Source: CAZCEC01 sp964497615 (GTDB taxonomy: Bacteria > Chloroflexota > Anaerolineae > Anaerolineales > UBA6663). From it: 64,000 nt of DNA. This document shows, piece after piece, positions 17,217 to 26,501 of the stretch. The position numbers and the translations under genes were made by a program. Within the stretch, counting starts at the first letter, position 1. Every line of letters begins with the position of its first letter. The notes beneath the pieces are model-generated. The model made no database searches. It was not told the origin of the DNA and worked only from the letters and a program-made list of their open reading frames with translations. The stretch spans positions 32,221 through 96,220 of the forward strand of contig CAZCEC010000020.1 of NCBI GenBank assembly GCA_964497615.1. Reading direction: 5' to 3'.

Positions 17217-18359
17217 TCAGACGACGAACGCCTCGATGGCCGCCAAGACCGTTTCCTGATCGGCCCCAGTCAGCGCATTGTAGAACGGCAGGCGCACCAG
17301 GCGGTCGCTAATGTCCTCTGTCACCGGACACTGGCCTGCCTGGCCGCCAAATTGCCGCCCCATGTCCGACAGATGCAGGGGCAGATAGTGAAAGACGGCC
17401 TGAATACCGTGGCCGCGCAAGTGCTGGATAAAGCGGGTCCGGTCGTCCAGCGTCGGCAGCAGTAGATAGTACATGTGATAGGGCTGTTCACACTCTGCCG
17501 GGATATAGGGCTGCCTGACGCCCTGGCGGCGCGCCCACCCGGCCAGACCCGCCTGATAAGTCTCCCAGACCTCGCGCCGCCGCGCCTGAATCGCCTCGCG
17601 CGCTTCGAGTTGCGCCAGCAGAAATGCGGCCAGCAGTTCCGACGGCAGGTAGCTGGAACCGACATCAACCCAGGTGTACTTATCCACCTGGCCGCGGAAG
17701 AACCGGCTGCGGTTGGTGCCCTTCTCGCGCACGATTTCGGCGCGCTCGACGTACTCCAACTGATTGATGACGAGCGCGCCGCCCTCGCCGCAGGTGATAT
17801 TCTTGGTCTCGTGAAAGCTCTGGGTGGCCAGCGCGCCGAATGTCCCCAGCCGCTGGCCGCGGTATCGCCCAAACAAGCCGTGCGCGTTGTCTTCCACCAC
17901 CGCGATCCCCTGCGTTTGGGCCGTCGCCATGATGCTGTCCATGTCGCAGCCAACCCCGGCATAGTGCACCGGCACAATGGCGCGGGTGCGCGGCGTGATC
18001 AGGGCCGCCACCTGCCGCTCATCCAGGTTCAGTGTGTCGGGTCGGATGTCGGCAAACACTGGCCGGGCGCCGCGCAGCACGAAGGCATTGACCGTCGAAA
18101 CAAAGGTGAAAGCCGGCAAGATGACCTCGTCGCCCGGCTGCATCCCCAGCAGCAGCGCGGCCATCTCAAGCGCATGCGTGCAGGAGGTCGTGAGCAGCAC
18201 CTTGGGCGCGCCCACCACCTCTTCCAGCAGGCTGTGGCAGGCGCGGGTGTAAGCGCCATCGCCCGACAGATGAAACTGGCCGATGGCGTGCTGTATGTAG
18301 TCGAGTTCAGGTCCGGCCAGCGCCGGACGGTTAAAGGGGATAGTGATCTCAGGCGGCAT
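17217..18359 (-). CDS. wecE: dTDP-4-amino-4,6-dideoxygalactose transaminase (WecE/RffA type)
   Basis: 380 residues, a PLP-dependent DegT/DnrJ/EryC1/StrS aminotransferase. It keeps TTSCTHALEMAALLL (PLP phosphate site), VVEDNAHGLFGRYRG (Asp157 to the PLP nitrogen) and SFHETKNITCGEGGALV, where Lys186 forms the internal aldimine; this SFHETKN string is characteristic of the WecE/RffA subgroup. That subgroup converts dTDP-4-keto-6-deoxyglucose to dTDP-4-amino-4,6-dideoxygalactose. The following methyltransferase, FemAB-like and GNAT genes would fit modification of an amino sugar (inference). The rmlA and rmlB genes needed for the substrate must be elsewhere. Confidence 0.85.
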   Translation of the reverse strand: MPPEITIPFNRPALAGPELDYIQHAIGQFHLSGDGAYTRACHSLLEEVVGAPKVLLTTSCTHALEMAALLLGMQPGDEVILPAFTFVSTVNAFVLRGARPVFADIRPDTLNLDERQVAALITPRTRAIVPVHYAGVGCDMDSIMATAQTQGIAVVEDNAHGLFGRYRGQRLGTFGALATQSFHETKNITCGEGGALVINQLEYVERAEIVREKGTNRSRFFRGQVDKYTWVDVGSSYLPSELLAAFLLAQLEAREAIQARRREVWETYQAGLAGWARRQGVRQPYIPAECEQPYHMYYLLLPTLDDRTRFIQHLRGHGIQAVFHYLPLHLSDMGRQFGGQAGQCPVTEDISDRLVRLPFYNALTGADQETVLAAIEAFVV

Positions 18360-18373
18360 GGGTTGTGGTGTGG

Positions 18374-18970
18374 TCAGCTAGCGCGCCGGACGCGGCCCCG
18401 GCACAGCAGGTAGCGGTGCACAATTGTGTGCGCCTCGACTTGCTCGAGGTCGAACCAGCGCTCCAGCCGGCCAGCCAAATCGGCGTGGGTGCGCGGATGG
18501 CTGCCGCGGTCGTAGCGCCACATCAGCCTGCTCCGCCAGGAGGTCTGGTCCTCCACCGGCTCCCAGAAGATAATGCCCTGCCGGGCCACGCGCGCCGCCT
18601 CGCTGAGCATGGCCTCCAGTTGGGCGTCCGTCAGGTGATGGGCCACGGCTATGCACAGCACGTAGTCGGCGCTGCCAGCGTCCAGACACAGCCGGGTTGC
18701 GTCGCACAGCGCCGCTTGGCGGACGTGGTCCTTGGCCCGGTATCCGCGCAGCTTCTCGGTATCCAGGTCGAGCCAGATATAGCGCACCCCGGGCGGCAGC
18801 AGGCTGGCCGCAGCGCCCGTGCCCGCCCCAACGTCCACCACCACCAGTCCTTCCATCCCCGCCAGGCGGGGGCGCAGAATCCGCTCCAGTTGGGAGTATC
18901 CGAACAGCCACTGGATGAAGTCATAGGCGCGCGGATGGGCGGCCACCCGATGGAGGACGCGAGTGAACAT
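18374..18970 (-). CDS. Class I SAM-dependent methyltransferase
   Basis: 198 residues. The SAM site VVVDVGAGTGAAASLLPPG and acidic loop WLDLDTEK identify a class I methyltransferase (Methyltransf_11/25 type), and the later ADYVLCIAVAHHLTDAQLEAML matches the motif following the SAM-binding sheet. No membrane segment. It sits between the WecE-type aminotransferase and the FemAB-like gene, so a sugar O- or N-methylation is plausible, but the substrate is not readable. Confidence 0.82.
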   Translation of the reverse strand: MFTRVLHRVAAHPRAYDFIQWLFGYSQLERILRPRLAGMEGLVVVDVGAGTGAAASLLPPGVRYIWLDLDTEKLRGYRAKDHVRQAALCDATRLCLDAGSADYVLCIAVAHHLTDAQLEAMLSEAARVARQGIIFWEPVEDQTSWRSRLMWRYDRGSHPRTHADLAGRLERWFDLEQVEAHTIVHRYLLCRGRVRRAS

Positions 18971-18990
18971 GAGCGGACCCGAAGGCGGGG

Positions 18991-20103
18991 CTACTTCTTG
19001 AAGCGGCCGGTGTGAAACCCGCCCTCAAACGCCGCATACGGCACGACGAAGTGTCCGGCGTAATCGGTCCTGAGGCGGTCGACCCCAATCGCCGCGAGTT
19101 GGCCAGGGGGACACAACAGGCGCGTCACATAGTAGTAGGGCGTCTCGTGGGCGCCCCACTGCTGTTTATAGCGATACACCCCGTCCTCGCGCTGGCTGGA
19201 AGACTGCCAATTGTAGATATGAATGCCTTGCTGGCGGGCCCAGCGCAAGGAGTGCTCGGTATTCAGAAAGTTGGGACCTTGGTGAGCAAAGCGCGAATCG
19301 CGGCTGAGCCGCAGCACATCCAGCACAGACCGATGATAAATGTAAATGCAGCCGGAGGCAATCGCCTCGCCCTGTTTCACCAGCAGCAGCAGCGCCTTGT
19401 TGCGGCTGACCAATTCGCGCTGGATGTTCCAGATCAGCCCAGCGGGAAAGGGCTCGATCTCCATTTCCTGGTGGCGCTGAACGTGGATGGCGTACAGGTC
19501 CGCCAGGTCCCGCGCGGTCTCACAGACTCTCAGCGTGAAGCCCGCGGCCCGCGCCGCGCGCAAGTTGCGGCTGAGATTGCTGCGCCGCTCATAGTCGCGC
19601 AGGCAGATATGCCCCTCAGCCGTGACGATCTCGGGCAGCCGGGCGAACTGAGTGAAGTTTTCATAGATGATCTCAGGCGCCAGGTGCTGCTGGTAGCGCG
19701 GCAAATCATCTTCGAACGGGTTGGTGAGCAGGGTCAGGGTGAGACATTGCCGTGCTCGGGCGGTCTCCAGCGCGCGGGTCAACAGGCCCCCGTACACCGC
19801 CTCCACGGCCGCGGCCGGCAGGCCAGGGCGCACGAAAACGCCGCCCAGCGGGCCCGGGTGTGGCACCGAAATGAGCGCGTTGCCGCAGGGTCCCTCATAG
19901 AGATAGAGGGGCAGTCCACCCGCCGCCATCCCATCCACCTCGGCCAGCAGAAAGATCGGCTGATCCGGCCCGAACTCTGCAATCGTCTCGGCCCAATAAG
20001 TGGACTGCTGAATAAAGGCGTTAGGGCAGGCTTCGAACAGGTGGTCATACCGCTGGCGCAACCCGGTGTCTGCCAGGCCGAACTCCGCCACGCTGATCGT
20101 CAC
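18991..20103 (-). CDS. FemAB-like / GNAT-fold acyltransferase
   Basis: About 370 residues from the GTG at 20101-20103, which overlaps the GNAT stop as GTGA; the longer frame to 20136 is therefore not used. The protein has the double-GNAT layout of FemAB-like proteins: an N-terminal half with CPNAFIQQSTYWAETIAEFG and FLLAEVDGMAAGGLPLYLY, and a C-terminal half with NKALLLLVKQGEAIASGCIY, FLNTEHSLRWARQQGIHIYN and GVYRYKQQWGAHETPYYY, typical of this fold. Such proteins transfer aminoacyl groups or act in exopolysaccharide systems. Next to an aminotransferase and a GNAT gene, it may acylate a sugar amine with an amino acid (inference). Confidence 0.75.
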   Translation of the reverse strand: MTISVAEFGLADTGLRQRYDHLFEACPNAFIQQSTYWAETIAEFGPDQPIFLLAEVDGMAAGGLPLYLYEGPCGNALISVPHPGPLGGVFVRPGLPAAAVEAVYGGLLTRALETARARQCLTLTLLTNPFEDDLPRYQQHLAPEIIYENFTQFARLPEIVTAEGHICLRDYERRSNLSRNLRAARAAGFTLRVCETARDLADLYAIHVQRHQEMEIEPFPAGLIWNIQRELVSRNKALLLLVKQGEAIASGCIYIYHRSVLDVLRLSRDSRFAHQGPNFLNTEHSLRWARQQGIHIYNWQSSSQREDGVYRYKQQWGAHETPYYYVTRLLCPPGQLAAIGVDRLRTDYAGHFVVPYAAFEGGFHTGRFKK

Positions 20104-20666
20104 GACGCAGCCCCAGCATCTTCGGCCGGCCTCCATTGGACCGGCAAGGCCCGGTATTCGTCGCGGATCAATCCCATGTAAAGCAGGTCCGCCCGCTGGC
20201 CGTCCAGCCAGAACTCATCCCGCAGGATGCCCTCCAGCCGAAAGCCGAGGCGCGTGTAGGTGTGAATGGCAGCCGTGTTGCGCGTGTGCACGGTCAGCCA
20301 AATCTTGTGGAGGTCCAGCCGTTCAAAGCCCTCGCGGCAGGCCAGGTAGACTGCCGTGCGCCCAATCCCCGCGCCCCGCGCCTCCGGTGGACCGAGGTAG
20401 ATGGAGAGGCGGCCCGACTGGACGAAGGTGTCGATCCGGTCCAGCACGACGTTGCCCATGTGCTCGCCCCGCCGGTAGATGGCCAGGGGCAGGATGGCGG
20501 GGTCCTGCTCGGCGCGCCGCACCCAGGCCTCGGTGTGTTCGCGCGAGGGCGCCTGGCGCAGCCCAACGTCGCGGCGGATGTCTGGGTCGCTTGCCCAGCG
20601 GAACATCGCCTCGCAATGTTCCAGCCCCAGCGGCCCCACGCTAATGTCCTGACGCAAAGTGATCAC
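20100..20666 (-). CDS. GNAT N-acetyltransferase (RimJ/RimL-like)
   Basis: 188 residues. The start is GTG at 20664-20666, overlapping the upstream GT2 stop as GTGA. Seen are the acetyl-CoA loop PEARGAGIGRTAVYLACREG and the RimJ/L-type ending with LTVHTRNTAAIHTYTRLGF followed by LRDEFWLDGQRADLLYMGL. In sugar clusters such proteins (for example PseH- or FdtC-like) acetylate the amine created by a WecE-type aminotransferase. That reading is favoured here by position but unproven; ribosomal-protein acetylation is the alternative within the family. Confidence 0.84.
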   Translation of the reverse strand: MITLRQDISVGPLGLEHCEAMFRWASDPDIRRDVGLRQAPSREHTEAWVRRAEQDPAILPLAIYRRGEHMGNVVLDRIDTFVQSGRLSIYLGPPEARGAGIGRTAVYLACREGFERLDLHKIWLTVHTRNTAAIHTYTRLGFRLEGILRDEFWLDGQRADLLYMGLIRDEYRALPVQWRPAEDAGAAS

Positions 20667-21637
20667 GGCCGCCCGTCCGGCCGGGCGGAACCGCGGGGCA
20701 GGGTGGAGCGAACCACATACGTCGGACGGTCGAGATTGCGGTCAAAGATCCGGGCCAGATACTCCCCGATGATACCCAACGCAAAGAGCTGAGCGCCGCT
20801 GAAGAGGGCGATGATGGACGCCAAAAACGGAAAACCCGGTACGCTGCCCGCGCGCAAGAACTGCACCACCACATAGATGAAGACCGCCACGCCGAATACC
20901 GCAAACAGCAGGCCCACCACGCTGGCCAGCCGCAAGGGACCTGTGGTAAAACCCCCGACCAACAACAGGGTTTGATTAAACAGCTTACGGAAGTTGTAGT
21001 TCGAGCGGCCGATGGTGCGGGGAGCGATGTTGACCTGCACCACGCCGATGCGTGCCGCCCCCCAGCCCAGCAGCGCATCCAGCATCAAGTTCGGGCTGCG
21101 GTATTCAGCAAACGCTTGCCGCAATTCCCCGCGCAGCGCCCGAAATGCACTGGCATGCTCGATGTGCGCCAGCCCCGTGGCACGGGCCAGCGCGGCCTTG
21201 ACTGTCCTGGACAGCCAGTTTCGCACCGGGGTATGCGCCAATTTCAACGGAGCGCCATACACCAGGTCGTAGCCCTCCGCCAGGCGCGCCAGCAGCTTGC
21301 CGATTTCGCCCGGCGGGTGCTGGAGGTCATCATCCATCGTCACGATGAGGTCGTGTCTGGCCGCGCGCAGCCCGCACAGCAGGGCATTGTGCTGGCCAAA
21401 GTTCCGCATCAAGTCAATGCCCCGCACCCACGGGTACTGCTCGGCCAGCGCCTGCACCGCCTCCCAGCTTTGGTCCTTGCTGCCGTCATTCACCAGGATG
21501 ACCTCGAACTCCTGGCTAAGGGCCGGCAGTGTGCCCGCCAGCGCGCTCACCAGCGGGGGGAGACTGTCCTGGCTGTTGTATACCGGAATGACTACCGACA
21601 GCCCGGCCGCCTGGCCGCGATCTTTCCCGTGATTCAT
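20663..21637 (-). CDS. Polyprenyl-phosphate glycosyltransferase (GtrB/ArnC-like)
   Basis: 324 residues: an N-terminal GT2 domain (LSVVIPVYNSQDSLPPLV, VILVNDGSKDQSWEAV, LMRNFGQHNALLCGL, VTMDDDLQHPPGEIGKL) followed by two transmembrane helices near residues 235-260 and 270-295. This is the layout of dolichol/undecaprenyl-phosphate sugar transferases such as GtrB or ArnC, which put one sugar on the carrier lipid for use outside the membrane. It is coupled by ATGA to the polytopic protein downstream, a natural GT-C partner that would use the lipid-linked sugar (inference). The N-terminal DxDD and QHP motifs are intact. Confidence 0.88.
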   Translation of the reverse strand: MNHGKDRGQAAGLSVVIPVYNSQDSLPPLVSALAGTLPALSQEFEVILVNDGSKDQSWEAVQALAEQYPWVRGIDLMRNFGQHNALLCGLRAARHDLIVTMDDDLQHPPGEIGKLLARLAEGYDLVYGAPLKLAHTPVRNWLSRTVKAALARATGLAHIEHASAFRALRGELRQAFAEYRSPNLMLDALLGWGAARIGVVQVNIAPRTIGRSNYNFRKLFNQTLLLVGGFTTGPLRLASVVGLLFAVFGVAVFIYVVVQFLRAGSVPGFPFLASIIALFSGAQLFALGIIGEYLARIFDRNLDRPTYVVRSTLPRGSARPDGRP

Positions 21638-23652
21638 GGCGCTAGCGAAGGGAAGGCTGGTTTGGCTGCTTCCGCCGCGCGCGCCGCCGCGTCGAAGGCT
21701 TGCAGCTCAGCCACGTCAGTCGTGGTCAGCCGATACAGCGCCAGGTCCTGCGTCTCGGCCGCCAGGTCGCCCAGGCCCGCCGCGCCCACGTAGTCGGCGC
21801 TCTTGAGCATCAGGGCATAGCGCGGCACTTCGTCAAGTTCCTCAAAGTACAGGTTCTGGTAATCGCTGTTGTTGTCAATCACCAGCCCGCTCTGGAAGTA
21901 AACGTTCTGGCGGCCCAGCGCAAGCTGAATGTACAGTGGAAAGGTCCATCCGTTCGTGCGCGGCACGTTCACCAGAACCAATGGCCGCCCGTCGCGCGGC
22001 AGATGCAGGCTGATGGCTCGCAGGTCATATTGCTCTGAGCGCGCCGCCGGTGGCATCAAGGCCAGGCCGCGGCCGGGTGGCAGGGCAGCGCCCAGCAGCA
22101 TCGTGCCTCCCAGCCAGCCAGCGGCCGCCCACTGCGCGGCGGTGCGTGCGCGCGGCTGCAGGACCCGCCCAGCGTACTGCACGCCCGCGGCACCCAACAA
22201 GATCACCAGGGGCGCGCTGTAGGTGAACAACTTGTCCGCGGCGCGGTCATTTTGCGTTAAGGCATATCCCGCAGCTATCCCAGCCGCGCCAATCACGCTT
22301 GCCAGCACGATCCTTTGCGGCGCGGGCGTCTCCCGCCGCAGGCCGAAGGCGCCCGCCAGCGCCGCCAGCACCGTAACGCCCGCGGCCAGCAGGCCCGCCA
22401 ATTGCGCCAGTGGCCAAAGATAGCGGCCAGGCAGAAAAGACCACACCGCTTCCAGGGGCAGGCCCCACAGGGCGGCCAACCCCTGTGCGCGCATCAATTC
22501 AAGCGTTTCGGCCTTCAGGCTACTAATGCCGGGCGCGAGGGAGACCGAATAGCGCGCGGCCGCCAGGACGTAGCCAAGCTGGCCGGTGACGCCTAACACG
22601 CCCACAGCGAGCACGCCCGCCAGCCCCAGCGCAGCGATCCGAACCCAGGCCAGCCTGCCCTGAACCAACGCCAGCCCATAGTAAACGGCCATTCCGCCCG
22701 CCAACACCACGCCCATGGGCAGGCATATGCAAATCAGGGCCGCCAGGCTGATCGCCAACAGCGCCACGCCGGGCGAGAATATCCGGGCCGGCCTTTGTTC
22801 CAGATCGATCCAGGCATAGAGCGTCATGCACAGCAGCGGCAAGCCGCCGATCTGGAAGCCGGCGTCGCGCTCCAGAACAAAGCGCGTCCAAAAACCGGCG
22901 GCGATGGCGCCCCCTGCCAGCAAGTTCAGCGCTCGCGGCAAATTCAGTTGCCGGCCGATGGCGAGCGCGGCCGGAAATGCCGCGAGGCAGTTGAGCAGGC
23001 TGAACGCGTAGTAAATGGCATGGATCGGCTGGCGGGTGATCTCGGCCACCCAGGCCAGGTTGGCCGGATGCCCAAGAAAGAAGGGATAGGCGACAAAGCG
23101 CGCCGAGAACAACGCCGTCGGCGAGGCCTGCGCCAATGCCCCCAGTGCCTCCCAGTTCGCTTGCGTAAAGGTGAGCCCGGCCGTTAGTGTGGGCCACGGC
23201 GCCACCCGCAGCGTTTCGGCCAGGGTCATATAGACGAACGCGTCGCTGGGATTCGACCGAAAGATGCCGAACTGAATTCCCCGCCAGATCAGCGGCGCCG
23301 CGAGCAGGGCCCACGCTACCAATAGCATGGCGGCGGCCCAGGCCGCCCCTGGCCGCTGCTCGCGCACGGCCTGCGCCAGCGCGCGGCTCGTGCGCCATTT
23401 CGCGCCGGCCAATCCTAGACTAACGGCGGCCAGGGCGGCGGCGGCGGGCCAGGCCCAATAGCTGACCGGGACCAGGTAACATGTGAGCGGGTAGCCCACG
23501 ATGGATAGGAGCGCCAGTCCTACTGGCACTGCCATCGCCGCTGCCTGTCCCGGCCGGTTCTCCGCGTGCGATACCAACCACAACGCTGGACCTAGCCCCA
23601 TCAGGCCGAGCACAATCCAGCAGGCCGCAATCGCAAGCGCCGGAATGATCAT
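21634..23652 (-). CDS. Polytopic membrane protein, candidate GT-C glycosyltransferase
   Basis: 672 residues with about twelve hydrophobic helices covering roughly residues 1-515 and a soluble C-terminal domain of about 150 residues (HLPRDGRPLVLVNVPRTN, ELDEVPRYALMLKSADYV). No exact family is recognised. The layout resembles bacterial GT-C or O-antigen/oligosaccharyl-type transferases, with a charged loop after the second or third helix. Coupling to the GtrB-like gene supports a role in moving a lipid-linked sugar onto the growing glycan at the outer face. The exact function remains open. Confidence 0.6.
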   Translation of the reverse strand: MIIPALAIAACWIVLGLMGLGPALWLVSHAENRPGQAAAMAVPVGLALLSIVGYPLTCYLVPVSYWAWPAAAALAAVSLGLAGAKWRTSRALAQAVREQRPGAAWAAAMLLVAWALLAAPLIWRGIQFGIFRSNPSDAFVYMTLAETLRVAPWPTLTAGLTFTQANWEALGALAQASPTALFSARFVAYPFFLGHPANLAWVAEITRQPIHAIYYAFSLLNCLAAFPAALAIGRQLNLPRALNLLAGGAIAAGFWTRFVLERDAGFQIGGLPLLCMTLYAWIDLEQRPARIFSPGVALLAISLAALICICLPMGVVLAGGMAVYYGLALVQGRLAWVRIAALGLAGVLAVGVLGVTGQLGYVLAAARYSVSLAPGISSLKAETLELMRAQGLAALWGLPLEAVWSFLPGRYLWPLAQLAGLLAAGVTVLAALAGAFGLRRETPAPQRIVLASVIGAAGIAAGYALTQNDRAADKLFTYSAPLVILLGAAGVQYAGRVLQPRARTAAQWAAAGWLGGTMLLGAALPPGRGLALMPPAARSEQYDLRAISLHLPRDGRPLVLVNVPRTNGWTFPLYIQLALGRQNVYFQSGLVIDNNSDYQNLYFEELDEVPRYALMLKSADYVGAAGLGDLAAETQDLALYRLTTTDVAELQAFDAAARAAEAAKPAFPSLAP

Positions 23653-23678
23653 TCCAGTTTGTGATCCATCCGCCTGGC

Positions 23679-25157
23679 CTAAGCGCGGGCCTCGCCCGGG
23701 TCCACGACCAGGTAGATGTCTTTAAGGTTGGAATACACATCCAGCGCCTCGGTGCCCGGCTCCCGGCTGCCGTTGCCCGACTGCTTCACGCCCCCAAACG
23801 GCATGTGCGGCTCGCTGCCATACGTGCCCGCATTCACCACCGCCACCCCCGCCTGCACCTGATGGCAAAACTCCAGCGCCCGGTTGACATTACGCGTGTG
23901 GATGCTGGCCGTCAGTCCGTACGGTGAATCGTTTGCCAGCCGCAGCGCCTCCGCAAAATCCCGCGCCCGGTACAGGCACGCAATCGGCCCAAAAAGCTCC
24001 GTCACCGAAATCTCGGCCTCCGGCGCCGCGGCCTCCACCAGGGTCGGCGCCAGGTAGAACCCATGGGCATGGTCCGGGTCGGTCAGCCGGTGCCCGCCCG
24101 TCAGAATCCGCGCGCCGCTCGCTCTCGCCCGCTCCACCGCCCCCAGCATGTTGTTGAGCTGGCGCTCGTTAATCACCGGTCCAAAATCGTCGTCGTCGCC
24201 CGGCCCCACCCGCAGCGCCTGCGTGCGCTCCACTAGCCGGTCGCGGAACTCGTTGTACACCGCGTCGAAGACGATCAGCCGGCTCCCCGACGCGCACCGC
24301 TGCCCCGCATTGCTAAACGCCGACAGCAGCGCCCACTTCACCGCATTCTCCAGGTCGGCGTCATCGCACACCACCAGCGGGTTCTTGCCGCCCAATTCCA
24401 GCGACACCTTGGCCAGCCGCTCCCCAGCCACGACCGCAATCTGCCGTCCCACTCCCGTCGAGCCGGTAAAGCTCACCACGCCCACCCGCGGGTGCGCCAC
24501 CAGCGGCGCGCCGGCCTCCTGGCCGTAGCCCTGCACGATGTTCAACACCCCCGGCGGCAGCCCGGCCTCCGCCGCGATCTCGCCAAACAGCCAGGCCGTT
24601 CCCGGCGTATCTTCGGCCGTCTTCAGCACCGCCGCGTTGCCGCAGATCAGCGCCGGAAACACCTTCCAGGCCACGTTCGCGATGGGCGTGTTCGCCGCGA
24701 TGATCAGCCCCGCCACGCCCACCGGCTGTCGCACCGTCAGCGCATACTTGTTCGCCTGCCCGCTGGTGGTCGTCCGGCCATACAGCCGCTGCCCCTCGCT
24801 CGCCATGAACAGCCCTAGCTCAATCGCCCCATCGGTCTCGCCCAGCGCCATCTTGAACGATTTGCCGGTCTCCAGCGCCACCATGCGCGCCATGTCCTCG
24901 CGCCGGGCCTTCAGCCCCAGCGTCACATCCAGCAGCTTCAAGCCGCGCCGCACGGCTGGCGTGCCGGCCCAGCCCGGCTGCGCGCGCTGCGCTGCCGCCA
25001 CCGCCGCCCCCACATCTTCAATCATCGAGCGCGCCGCCCGCCCAATCACCTGCCCCGTCGCCGGGCTGCGTTTATCGAACCAGCCGCCCGCTTGCGCCGG
25101 CTGCTGCTGACCGTCAATCCAATTTGCCCATTCATTCGGAATGTTAGTTGCTGACAT
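23679..25157 (-). CDS. NAD(P)-dependent aldehyde dehydrogenase
   Basis: 492 residues, typical length. Catalytic and cofactor residues are intact: the Asn of AANTP near 156, TGSTGVGR (nucleotide-binding loop), Glu254 in LELGGKNP, and the nucleophile Cys288 in NAGQRCASGSR. ALDH oxidises an aldehyde to an acid. It lies just before an SDR and the nonulosonic-acid genes, so a dedicated sugar or sugar-acid oxidation is possible, but ALDH substrates cannot be inferred from sequence and a general role is equally likely. The ATG is at 25155-25157, three bases after the preceding stop. Confidence 0.9.
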   Translation of the reverse strand: MSATNIPNEWANWIDGQQQPAQAGGWFDKRSPATGQVIGRAARSMIEDVGAAVAAAQRAQPGWAGTPAVRRGLKLLDVTLGLKARREDMARMVALETGKSFKMALGETDGAIELGLFMASEGQRLYGRTTTSGQANKYALTVRQPVGVAGLIIAANTPIANVAWKVFPALICGNAAVLKTAEDTPGTAWLFGEIAAEAGLPPGVLNIVQGYGQEAGAPLVAHPRVGVVSFTGSTGVGRQIAVVAGERLAKVSLELGGKNPLVVCDDADLENAVKWALLSAFSNAGQRCASGSRLIVFDAVYNEFRDRLVERTQALRVGPGDDDDFGPVINERQLNNMLGAVERARASGARILTGGHRLTDPDHAHGFYLAPTLVEAAAPEAEISVTELFGPIACLYRARDFAEALRLANDSPYGLTASIHTRNVNRALEFCHQVQAGVAVVNAGTYGSEPHMPFGGVKQSGNGSREPGTEALDVYSNLKDIYLVVDPGEARA

Positions 25158-25160
25158 GTT

Positions 25161-25993
25161 TCACCAGGCCGTCCAGCCGCCGTCCAGCACCAGGTTGGCG
25201 CCGGTCATATACGCTGCGGCGGGCGAGAGCATAAACACCACCGCGCCGTTGTACTCATCCTCGCGCGCCATCCGCCCCAGCGGCACGCGCGCCAGGTACC
25301 CCTCCAGAAATTCCGGCGGCTGATGGTTAAAGACCCCGGCAAAGGTCAGGCAGTTCACCCGCACCCCGCGCCCGGCCCAATACGTCGCCAGGTAGCGCGT
25401 CAGGTTCAGCAGCGCGCTCTTGGAGGCCGCATACGCCACCGGCTTGTAAAAGGTCTCCCCGCTGGCCCGCCGGTACTCGTATATCCGCTGGTCGGGCGAC
25501 ACCAGCCCATAGGTCGAGCAGATGTTGATGATCGCGCCTCGCCCCGCCGCCGCCATCCGCCCCCCAAACACCTGGCAGCACAGNNNNNNNNNNNNNNNNN
25601 NNNNNNNNNNNNNACGTTCAGGTCCATCACCTTGTCCCACGATTCCTCGGGATAGGTCTCGAACGGCCCGGTCTCCTCCACCGGCGCATTCGGCGGCGAG
25701 TCCAGCGCCGCGTTGTTCACCAGCCCGTGCGGTGCGTCCCAGCGCGCCTCAATCGCCCCCAGCGCCGCCTCCAGCGAATCGCGCCGCGTCACGTCGGCGG
25801 CTACGAACATCAGCCGCTCATCGCTCGCCCGCGCCCCGTAGCGCTCGGCCACGCGCTCGGGCCGCGCGTCCACATCCAGCACTGCCACCCGCGCGCCCTG
25901 GTCGGCCAGGGTCAGGCTGAACTGCCGCCCAAGCTGGCCCAGCCCGCCCGTCACCACAATCACCTGGTCCGTCACCGCAAACAGCTCAGCCAT
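25161..25993 (-). CDS. Short-chain dehydrogenase/reductase, split by assembly gap
   Basis: Both halves of an SDR are visible on each side of 30 Ns (25584-25613). Upstream half: VIVVTGGLGQLGRQFSLTLA (NAD-binding glycine motif), VAADVTRRDSL and GLVNNAALDSP (NNAA motif). Downstream half: ICSTYG (catalytic Ser), YAASK (Tyr-Lys) and LDGGWTAW at the C-terminus. The halves lie in different frames as assembled, so the gap length is wrong; a gap congruent to 1 mod 3, for example 13 bases, would restore the frame. SDR genes next to NeuB-like synthases are often annotated flagellin modification protein A (PtmA). Probably an intact gene, not a pseudogene. The start overlaps the phosphatase stop by 8 bases. 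Confidence 0.78.
25584..25613. other. Assembly gap (30 N)
   Basis: Thirty Ns interrupt the SDR gene. The reading frame on either side is intact but mismatched by the stated gap length, so the number of Ns is not the real distance. Confidence 0.95.
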
Positions 25994-26501
25994 TGGCCGC
26001 CTGCATCAGCAGATCGCACACCTCGCGCACCGCGCCGCGCCCCCCGCGCGCCTGCGTCTGATAGCGCGCCGCCCCCGCCACCGCCGGGTGCGCGTCTGCC
26101 ACCACCACCGGCAGGGCCACCACGCTCAGGCAGGGCAGGTCGTTCACATCGTTGCCCACAAAGGCCGTCTCGGCCAAGGTCAACCCCAGTTCCGCCAGCA
26201 GCATGTCCAGCGCCGCCCGCTTGTCGGCGCAGCCCTGGATGCAGCGCACGCCCAGCTTGCGGGCCCGCGCCCCTACCACCGGGTTGGTCTCGGTCGAAAT
26301 GATCACCGTCGCGATGCCGGCCTGCTTCAGTTGGCTCAGGCCGATACCGTCGGCGCGCGAGCAGCGCACCGCCTCGCGGCCGTCCTCAAAGACGTACACC
26401 GTGTTGTCGGTGAACACGCCGTCAAAGTCGAAAGCCGCCAGCCGCACTTGCCGCAGCAGTTGCACCAGCGCCTCGGTCCCCGCCCCGCTGGCCGTGTTCA
26501 C
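25986..26501 (-). CDS. KdsC-like HAD phosphatase (candidate sugar-acid 9-phosphatase)
   Basis: 171 residues, a cap-less HAD phosphatase of the KdsC/YrbI group. Seen: AFDFDGVFTDNTVYV with nucleophile Asp25 and general acid Asp27, the second motif VIISTETNPVVGARARKL, Lys of CADKRAALD, and GNDVNDLPCL (Mg-binding aspartates). KdsC removes phosphate from KDO-8-P; close relatives act on KDN-9-phosphate or pair with N-acylneuraminate genes. Being coupled by GTGA to a NeuB/SpsE-type synthase, it most likely hydrolyses the phosphate of that synthase's product (inference). Start GTG at 26499-26501. Confidence 0.85.
   Translation of the reverse strand: MNTASGAGTEALVQLLRQVRLAAFDFDGVFTDNTVYVFEDGREAVRCSRADGIGLSQLKQAGIATVIISTETNPVVGARARKLGVRCIQGCADKRAALDMLLAELGLTLAETAFVGNDVNDLPCLSVVALPVVVADAHPAVAGAARYQTQARGGRGAVREVCDLLMQAANG

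Noticed and set aside
25161..25993. SDR pseudogene by frameshift
   Set aside because: The frame change coincides exactly with the N gap, and all motifs are present on both sides.
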